Shown: positions 58,651 through 64,000 of the stretch, in pieces
Layout: every line of letters starts with the position of its first letter
How positions within the stretch are numbered: position 1 is the stretch's first letter
Assembly (NCBI GenBank): GCA_035946735.1
Contig: DASYYZ010000170.1
Span: 124,001 to 188,000, forward strand
Length of the DNA stretch: 64,000 bases
Direction: 5' to 3'
From: Gp13-AA77 sp035946735
Lineage (GTDB): Bacteria > Acidobacteriota > Terriglobia > UBA7540
Position numbers and translations under genes: made by a program
Notes under the pieces: model-generated
What the model saw: only the letters and a program-made list of their open reading frames with translations
Database searches by the model: none
What the model was told of the DNA's origin: nothing

Positions 58651-59007
58651 ATGCCTCAGGACGCGGGCAAAACCGGCCAAACCACTGCCGACCTTGCTTC
58701 GCGCCGGTGTGCTCCTTGTCGCGGAAACGTCCAGCCACTTCCGGCGGCCGAGATCGAAGCGCTGGCCGCGCAGCTCCGCGACTGGGCGATCATGACCGGC
58801 CACCATCTCCAGAAACGCTACAGATTTGCCGATTTCCGTTCCGCTCTCGGATTCGTTAATCAAGTGGGCGAGATTGCGGAGGCCGAAGGCCATCATCCCG
58901 ATATCGCTCTCGGCTGGGGCAGGGTCGATATCACGCTCTGGACGCATGCCGCTGACGGCCTGACTGAGAACGACTTCATACTCGCAGCCAGGATCGATCA
59001 GCTTTGA
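58651..59007 (+). CDS. Pterin-4a-carbinolamine dehydratase-like protein
   Basis: 118 residues. The PCD/DCoH fold shows the catalytic pair in AEAEGHHPDIALGWGRVDIT and the conserved YRFADFRSALGFVNQVGEIA helix. It dehydrates carbinolamine pterins (EC 4.2.1.96) for aromatic amino acid hydroxylases. A Cys pair (RRCAPCRG) sits at residues ~19-24. No hydroxylase gene in view. No ribosome site at ATG 58651; the N-terminal 25 residues are uncertain. Confidence 0.88.
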   Translation: MPQDAGKTGQTTADLASRRCAPCRGNVQPLPAAEIEALAAQLRDWAIMTGHHLQKRYRFADFRSALGFVNQVGEIAEAEGHHPDIALGWGRVDITLWTHAADGLTENDFILAARIDQL

Positions 59008-59046
59008 GGGCTCGGCAATTTGGAAAATGGCGCCACGGGAGAAAAG

Positions 59047-59238
59047 ATGCGGCGGCTAACGTTTGAGCCCGGGCCGCACGTATCGCGGATTGGGACGCTA
59101 ACCACAAAAGGCAGCATCGTTGATCTAAATTCAGCCTACGCGCTGCTCCTGCGCGCCCAGGAGGAGCACGCCTTGTATCGGCTGCGGCACCCCGTCCTTT
59201 CGTGGGAAGAAGCCTACGGTTCAAGGCGACCCAGCTAG
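59047..59238 (+). pseudogene. N-terminal fragment of a fumarylacetoacetate hydrolase family protein
   Basis: 63 codons from ATG 59047 (GGGAG upstream). MRRLTFEPGPHVSRIGTLTT then KGSIVDLNSAYALLLRAQEE match the small N-terminal domain (DUF2437-like) of FAH-family proteins. The ~200-residue catalytic barrel with its HxxxE metal site is absent; the frame ends PVLSWEEAYGSRRPS just before an MFS gene. It looks like a deletion remnant; a standalone small protein cannot be excluded. Confidence 0.5.
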
Positions 59239-59268
59239 CCTGCCTCGCGAAAAGAGGGAAACATCGCG

Positions 59269-60552
59269 GTGAAGCCGACACATCGACTGCGCTGGTGGAT
59301 CGCCTGGGCGCTTTTTCTCTCCACAACCATCAACTACATCAGCCGCCAGACATTTTCGGTGCTTTCGCCCGTAATCACAAGAGAATTTCATCTCAGCCAC
59401 TCCGACCTTTCCTGGGTTCTGTCTGTTTTTCAACTGTCCTATGCAGGAATGTGGCTCATCGGAGGCTTCCTGCTCGACGTGGTTGGAACACGCCTCGGGC
59501 TGGCGTTGGCGGTAGCCTGGTGGTCGATCATCAGCATGCTGACCGGCTTCGCGAATTCACTTGCCCAGTTCGCTCTGTTCCGGTTCCTGCTCGGGATCGG
59601 TGAAGGGTGCAACTGGCCGGGAGCCAGCAAAGCCGTTGCGGAATGGTTTCCCGCGAAGGAGCGCGGTGTCGCGGTCGCGATTTTCGACAGTGGCTCCAGC
59701 GTGGGAGGCGCCATTGCCGCCGTGATGGTCCCTTGGGTGTCCTTGGCGCTTGGATGGCGCTACGCCTTCGCTGTGTCTGGAGTGCTGGGATTCGCGTGGC
59801 TGCTCCTGTGGCTGCGCATTTACTATCCGCTTTACCGGCATCCCCGCGTGAGCGATCAAGAGAGAGCACTGATCGAGGCCGGCCATGACACTGCGAAGCA
59901 GTCTGCGCGTTCGGGCCTAGCTCGATGGCTGCACCTGCTCAGGGATCGAAACAGTTGGGGTATCCTGCTCGGCCGGTCTCTGACGGACCCCATCTGGTGG
60001 TTCTATGTCTTCTGGCTGCCGCAATACTTGAGCGACGCCCGCGGTTTCAGTTTGAAGCAGATCGCGGCTTTCGCCTGGATTCCTTTCGTCGCGGCGGACA
60101 TCGGCAATTTCACGGGAGGCTTCGCGTCGGCATTTCTGATCAAGCGCGGAGTGCCGGTGCTGCGCGCGCGAAAATGGGTGTGCGCCATCAGTTGCCTGCC
60201 GGTTCTGGCGGGAATCCCGGCCGCGACCGCGCATAGCGCCTATAGCGCGCTGGCCTTCATCGCCTTCGCGGTTTGGGGATACGCCAGTTGGTCAACGATG
60301 GGACTTACGTTTCCTTCCGACCTGTTTCCACAAGATGCGGTGGCGTCGGTCACCGGGCTCAGCGGATTCGGAGCCGGGTTGGTTGGGACGCTCTTTACGC
60401 TCGCCGTAGGCAAACTGGTCGACAAATTCTCTTACTTTCCCGCGTTCTTCGCGGCGGCCACTTTGCCCCTTCTAGCCACCGCTGCGGTTCTAATTCTGCT
60501 TAGTCCGCGAACCGAATCCGCTCCAGCACAAAGAGCAATGGTCCGTACGTAG
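59269..60552 (+). CDS. MFS transporter, ACS family (hexuronate-type)
   Basis: 427 residues, twelve helices. Helix 1 has LFLSTTINYISRQTFSVLSP, the signature of the anion:cation symporters (ExuT, GudP, NanT-like); motif A-like GGFLLDVVGTRLGLAL and LGIGEGCNWPGASKAVAEWF (helix 4) confirm. Likely a proton symporter of sugar acids such as hexuronates. GTG 59269 has GAGGGA upstream. The fumarylacetoacetase-type remnant precedes it; no hexuronate isomerase nearby. Confidence 0.92.
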   Translation: MKPTHRLRWWIAWALFLSTTINYISRQTFSVLSPVITREFHLSHSDLSWVLSVFQLSYAGMWLIGGFLLDVVGTRLGLALAVAWWSIISMLTGFANSLAQFALFRFLLGIGEGCNWPGASKAVAEWFPAKERGVAVAIFDSGSSVGGAIAAVMVPWVSLALGWRYAFAVSGVLGFAWLLLWLRIYYPLYRHPRVSDQERALIEAGHDTAKQSARSGLARWLHLLRDRNSWGILLGRSLTDPIWWFYVFWLPQYLSDARGFSLKQIAAFAWIPFVAADIGNFTGGFASAFLIKRGVPVLRARKWVCAISCLPVLAGIPAATAHSAYSALAFIAFAVWGYASWSTMGLTFPSDLFPQDAVASVTGLSGFGAGLVGTLFTLAVGKLVDKFSYFPAFFAAATLPLLATAAVLILLSPRTESAPAQRAMVRT

Positions 60553-60694
60553 CCTAGGCTAGATTCCGCCGATCCTTTTCGGACGGGAGCCGCGCAAACT
60601 GACGGGCTGGGTTGTGTTTACCTAAGCGGCTGCATCCTCTGATGTCAAAAAGAATTGTTTCGAGGGCCCAACTGAAACCCGATTGGTGAGGAGC

Positions 60695-61693
60695 TTAGGA
60701 AGCAGCCTCGGCCAGCGCCTCCGTGCCAGCCCGGCTGAAGAACTCGTCAACGCGCTCCAACACCTGAGTGGGACTGCCGGCGCTCTGCACGCTCCGGCGC
60801 AGTTCGGCGCCGCTACGCACGCCGTGCGTAAACCAGCTCGCGAACTGTTTCATCTTGCCGATTGCACCCGGGGGTTCTTCGGCCACCAGCATCGCGTAGT
60901 ATTCGTGAATGAGCTGGTAGCGGTCGGCATCGGCCGGTTCGCGATAGCTTCCGGCGGAGAAGTATTCCTCCATCTGGCGAAAGATCCAGGGATTGGTGGG
61001 GGCTGCCCGGCCGATCATGACGGCATCGCAGGCGGTGGCCTTAACGAGAGCTTCGGCATCGCGCGGCGTCATCACGTCGCCGTTGCCGATCACAGGAATC
61101 CTGACCGCCTGTTTCACTTCTGCAATCACATCCCAGCGTGCGCGGCCGCTGTAACCCTGGAGCCGTGTCCGGCCGTGTACCGCGATAGCCTCCACTCCGC
61201 AGGCCTCTGCCAGGCGCGCGACCGGCACCGCCACGATTTCGTCGTCATTCCAGCCGATCCTCATCTTGATGGTGAAGGGAATCGTGACCGCCGCGCGAAT
61301 CTTGCGAAGGATCAGCTCGAGGTTGGGAAGATCGCGCAACAGACCCGAGCCTCCGCACTTCACAACCTTCTTGGCGGGGCAGCCCAGGTTCAGGTCGATC
61401 ATGTCAAACCCCAGGTCCTCGATGATTTGAGCGGCTTCGGCAAGATGATCGGCGTCGGCGCCGAAGATCTGCGCGGTGATCGGCCGTTCCTCTTCCGTGT
61501 AGTAGAGGAAGCGCTTCGACTTCAGATTTTGGCGGAGCATGCCTTCGCTTGACACGAACTCGGTCATGATGAGGCCGCAGCCGCCCAGCCGCTTAATAAA
61601 GCGGCGAAACACGGTGTCGGTAATGCCGGCCATCGGAGCCAGAATATGCGCGGGACGTATGCACACGTGACGGATTTTAAGCTGGTCAACCAT
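60695..61693 (-). CDS. dusB: tRNA-dihydrouridine synthase (DusB-like)
   Basis: 332 residues from ATG 61693 (a TTG at 61723 is an alternative). Flavin barrel: HILAPMAGITDTVFRRFIKR, QIFGADADHLAEAAQIIEDL, the catalytic Cys in LNLGCPAKKVVKCGGSGLLR, then TIKMRIGWNDDE, AIAVHGRTRLQGYSGRARWD, NGDVMTPRDAEALVK and MIGRAAPTNPWIF. It reduces uridines in the tRNA D-loop with NADPH. Downstream of the FabZ-like gene on the same strand. Confidence 0.95.
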   Translation of the reverse strand: MVDQLKIRHVCIRPAHILAPMAGITDTVFRRFIKRLGGCGLIMTEFVSSEGMLRQNLKSKRFLYYTEEERPITAQIFGADADHLAEAAQIIEDLGFDMIDLNLGCPAKKVVKCGGSGLLRDLPNLELILRKIRAAVTIPFTIKMRIGWNDDEIVAVPVARLAEACGVEAIAVHGRTRLQGYSGRARWDVIAEVKQAVRIPVIGNGDVMTPRDAEALVKATACDAVMIGRAAPTNPWIFRQMEEYFSAGSYREPADADRYQLIHEYYAMLVAEEPPGAIGKMKQFASWFTHGVRSGAELRRSVQSAGSPTQVLERVDEFFSRAGTEALAEAAS

Positions 61694-61787
61694 CGTCAAA
61701 TCGTTCGCAGGAATGTTTTCCAACGAATTCCAGTTTAGGTCTAAGGCGGGACCACAGTCCAGGTAAGTGACCGGCCGGCGCGCGCGA

Positions 61788-62282
61788 TTAGCCTGCCGGC
61801 AAATGCGGCGAAGGTAGAACCTCGCCGGCGTCTGCTATCGCAAAGCGCATTTGGCCCTCGGCAACCAACCGCCCCTCGCGATAAATGGCGCCGCGCAGCT
61901 CGCCGTACGCTTCGCGCAGCTTGATCACTGCGGCTTCGACCCGCAGCGTATCTCCCGGCTGCACGGGCTCGATCATGCGCGCGGACGGAATCTGGAGGAT
62001 CATGGCAATCTTGTTCTTCACTTCCGGGCGTTCGAGCACCAGGACGGCTCCTAATTGTGTCACAACTTCCAGCAGAATCCCAGTTGGGATGATCGGCGAG
62101 GCGGGAAAGTACCCTTGCGTGACTTGATCGCCGGAGCTGAAGCGCTTAATTCCCACGATTCGCACGCCGGGCACAAAATCGGTCACGCGATCGACCAACA
62201 GGAAGGGATAGCGATGGGGCAATGCCGCCTTGACGTCTACCTCGTGGCGTTGCTCGTGGGTTGTCTCAATCAGGTCCGCCAT
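61788..62282 (-). CDS. FabZ-like hotdog protein with His replaced by Tyr
   Basis: 164 residues, FabZ size. The hotdog fold is clear: ALPHRYPFLLVDRVTDFVPG, GIKRFSSGDQVTQGYFPASP, IIPTGILLEVVTQLGAVLVL, IPSARMIEPVQPGDTLRVEA. In 3-hydroxyacyl-ACP dehydratases the catalytic His is in GHFPG; here it is Tyr58 in GYFPA (TAC, one base from CAC), while the partner Glu72 is kept. Dehydration is thus doubtful; a thioester-binding or non-catalytic role is possible. It lies between the SurA-like gene and dusB. Confidence 0.88.
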   Translation of the reverse strand: MADLIETTHEQRHEVDVKAALPHRYPFLLVDRVTDFVPGVRIVGIKRFSSGDQVTQGYFPASPIIPTGILLEVVTQLGAVLVLERPEVKNKIAMILQIPSARMIEPVQPGDTLRVEAAVIKLREAYGELRGAIYREGRLVAEGQMRFAIADAGEVLPSPHLPAG

Positions 62283-62423
62283 CAGGCTTCCAATCGGCTG
62301 TTGACCGGCATCTTCAACGGCTCTCGGCCTGCACGATTATGGGGTCGGATCGCTTTGTTTGAACCGGGAAAAGGCCAGTAGTTTGTGAGCCTGGGTTTTA
62401 GTCCGTGATACTGAGGCGATCCT

Positions 62424-63452
62424 TCATTCGTTGAACTCGTCCACCGCCATGTTGTTTGACTTGACGGCGCCCGTGTCCACGTAGCCTGGCGCCAAAAAAA
62501 TGTAACTTTCGCGACGGAGCTGAGACAGGTAATTGCGCAAATCGCCTTGGATTTTCTGATTGTAAAGGGCCTCGTCGACGCGTTGTTCAACTTCTTCGAA
62601 TTTAGGCACGCCAGCGCTGCGGAGTTCGAGGACGCGCAGAATCAAGTCCCCGTACGGAGTCGTGACCACGTCCGAGTGCTCGTTCAGATCGAGCTTGGCG
62701 ACCGCGGATGCCACCCCCGCAGCCAGGGTGCCCTCTTTGAAGAAACCGATGTCGCCCATCGGTCCGGCGTCGGTGTTGTCCGAGTATTTCTTGACAACCT
62801 CCTCCCATTTGGCGCCGCCTTTCAGCTCGGAAAGGGCTTCCTGTGCCCGCTTCTCGACGTCCTCCGGCGTTCGTTTGTCCTTGGAATTCGAGATGAGAAT
62901 TTCGGCCAGTCGAATACCGGCGGGCGAGGCAAACTCCTGCTGATGAGCTTCGAAGTACTTGCGCGCCTCATCGCGGGTCGGAGTGATGCGGGAGCCGACC
63001 TCGCGCTCGATCACCTGTTGCATGAGCATGCGCCGGCGAATCTGGTCCTGAAAGTCCTCCCAGACCAGGCCCTGCGCCTCGACCGCTTTCTCGAGGTCCT
63101 GCTGGCTCCCCATGTGGTTATCGGCCCGAATCTGGTCCAACTGCTTCACCACGTCCGTCTCAACGCTGATGTCCAGATCCTTGGCCTTCTGCACCATCAG
63201 ATCTTCGTCAATCATGCTGCGCAGCAGATTGGCATTCTGCTCCCGATACTGGGAGTCGAGCTCCGTTCCACTGTAGTGTTGGGTCAGCTCCTGGCGCATT
63301 TCCTGCTGCTTCCGTTCAAATTGGCGCTGGGTAATGATTTCGTTGTTAACCCGCGCCACGATGCGATTGACGATCTTGGTGGCGGCGAAGGCCGCCGGCG
63401 CCGTCAATAGCGTCAGGGCTAGTGCGGTGAGCCTAGCGATGTTTCTTTTCAT
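62424..63452 (-). CDS. SurA-like periplasmic peptidyl-prolyl isomerase
   Basis: 342 residues. ATG 63452 starts a signal peptide (RNIARLTALALTLLTAPAAF); the frame is open 159 codons upstream as a shadow of mfd. The SurA N-terminal domain has NRIVARVNNEIITQRQFERK, LLRSMIDEDLMVQKAKDLDI and FQDQIRRRMLMQQVIEREVG. One parvulin domain follows: IRLAEILISNSKDKRTPEDV, KWEEVVKKYSDNTDAGPMGD, IGFFKEG. It assists outer-membrane protein folding. Downstream of mfd with 58 bases between, a common order. Confidence 0.92.
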   Translation of the reverse strand: MKRNIARLTALALTLLTAPAAFAATKIVNRIVARVNNEIITQRQFERKQQEMRQELTQHYSGTELDSQYREQNANLLRSMIDEDLMVQKAKDLDISVETDVVKQLDQIRADNHMGSQQDLEKAVEAQGLVWEDFQDQIRRRMLMQQVIEREVGSRITPTRDEARKYFEAHQQEFASPAGIRLAEILISNSKDKRTPEDVEKRAQEALSELKGGAKWEEVVKKYSDNTDAGPMGDIGFFKEGTLAAGVASAVAKLDLNEHSDVVTTPYGDLILRVLELRSAGVPKFEEVEQRVDEALYNQKIQGDLRNYLSQLRRESYIFLAPGYVDTGAVKSNNMAVDEFNE

Positions 63453-63510
63453 GTTGCCGTTATCCTTCCATTTTCGGGCGCCCACGTGCCGCGCCGTCCT
63501 GGTTACGATT

Positions 63511-64000
63511 CTAGTTCGAAGCCCGGAGGTCCTGCAAGGTTGCGTGCAGATCGCCAAGCAGGCGCGACTCTGGCGCGCGCAGCTGGAAGCGAAGGGAACC
63601 GTCCGGGCGCAGCACGGCTTCACGATGGGCGCGCATGAACTTCCGGAGCTGATCGGGATCCACCGGCGATTGGGCGTGAAAGCGAATCCAGATTTCCGTG
63701 CCTTTGCGCTCGACAGAGTGCACCAGAAGATGCTCGGCGGCAGCCTTGAGCGTCGCATAGCGAAGCAGGGTCGTGACCGGTGAAGGCGGGGAGCCGTAGC
63801 GGTCCGTAAGTTCCGCCTCGAGATCAGCGCGCTCGGCTTCGCCCGCGAGCCCCGAAATGCGCTTATACATGCGCAGGCGCTGGCCTTCGTCAGCGATGTA
63901 GCTCTCCGGAATCTTGATGTCGAGTCCAAGGTTGAGAGTGGTGTGGACCTCGATGGCCGGCGCGTGGCCCTTCAACTCCTCCACCGTCTCCTCAAGCATT
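63511..64000 (-). CDS. mfd: Transcription-repair coupling factor Mfd, C-terminal part
   Basis: Only the last ~163 codons are inside the window; the gene continues beyond base 64000. The visible part is the TRCF C-terminal domain (D7): EELKGHAPAIEVHTTLNLGL, IPESYIADEGQRLRMYKRIS, AELTDRYGSPPSPVTTLLRY and AEHLLVHSVERKGTEIWIRF. D7 docks on the UvrB-homology module and keeps Mfd autoinhibited. It ends at 63511 with ATLQDLRASN. Confidence 0.93.
   Translation of the reverse strand, partial: MLEETVEELKGHAPAIEVHTTLNLGLDIKIPESYIADEGQRLRMYKRISGLAGEAERADLEAELTDRYGSPPSPVTTLLRYATLKAAAEHLLVHSVERKGTEIWIRFHAQSPVDPDQLRKFMRAHREAVLRPDGSLRFQLRAPESRLLGDLHATLQDLRASN

Noticed and set aside
62424..63929. 501-codon frame joining mfd antisense sequence to the SurA gene
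   Set aside because: The first 159 codons are the mfd region in another frame; the signal peptide at 63452 marks the true start.
1..64000. CRISPR array or rRNA operon
   Set aside because: No regularly spaced repeat series and no rRNA-like conserved stretches were seen on either strand.

Overview
The window is GC-rich and gene-dense, with genes on both strands. It looks like the chromosome of a soil- or sediment-type Acidobacteriota (Terriglobia/Bryobacterales-like). The evidence for this is a giant FG-GAP plus choice-of-anchor-D surface protein, a GloVer-repeat protein, a DUF3106/anti-sigma/ECF-sigma operon, a GlgE–maltokinase pair, and an N-terminally extended Hfq-like protein. The lineage is inferred from family content and was not computed.

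Region by region. 0-0.75 kb: remains of two insertion sequences, an IS200/IS605 tnpA cut by the window edge and an N-terminal scrap of an integrase-type transposase with its end repeats. 0.8-10.7 kb: TPR protein, decayed potC-like permease, GH172 enzyme, intact DinJ/YafQ-type toxin-antitoxin (TA) pair with a palindromic operator, amino-acid permease, aminotransferase, GH36 alpha-galactosidase, aldo/keto reductase. 10.7-17.4 kb (minus strand): the FG-GAP giant with a duplicated ~90-bp upstream element, DUF4126 protein, DHA2-type drug exporter. 17.5-22 kb: glgE, maltokinase, a nested inverted-repeat (MITE-like) element, and a small beta-rich protein. 22-24 kb (minus strand): sigma factor, anti-sigma, DUF3106. 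24-29 kb: BtuF-like protein, S41 protease, MBL-fold hydrolase, HicB with a broken HicA, MobB-like P-loop protein. 29-35.3 kb: a second broken TA toxin, cytochrome P450, two frameshifted secreted proteins, and a HigBA pair with a short HigB. 35.4-43.7 kb: TPR/FlgO-like protein, NfeD plus slipin, SPOR protein, Lnt, prfB with its programmed +1 frameshift, two small membrane proteins. 43.8-49.2 kb: glgA, trxA, purA, moeA and a 57-aa membrane protein. 49.3-55.8 kb: an ABC exporter directly followed by a cyclic beta-1,2-glucan synthase-like protein that lacks the usual C-terminal phosphorylase half. 55.9-64 kb: tmk, holB, Hfq-like, PCD, a fumarylacetoacetase N-terminal scrap, MFS transporter, and on the minus strand dusB, a FabZ-like protein without its catalytic histidine, a SurA-like foldase and the C-terminus of mfd.

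Two themes tie the genes together. The first is alpha- and beta-glucan metabolism: GlgE, maltokinase and GlgA, GH36 and GH172, and the NdvA/NdvB-like pair. The second is decay confined to accessory genes: frameshifts in potC, hicA, the GloVer protein and its neighbour, and a nonsense codon in a RelE-like toxin, while housekeeping genes are intact apart from the legitimate prfB frameshift. The strongest candidates for something new are the phosphorylase-less cyclic-glucan synthase operon, the FabZ-like protein with His replaced by Tyr, the Hfq-like protein lacking the Lys-His pair, and the duplicated element upstream of the FG-GAP gene.
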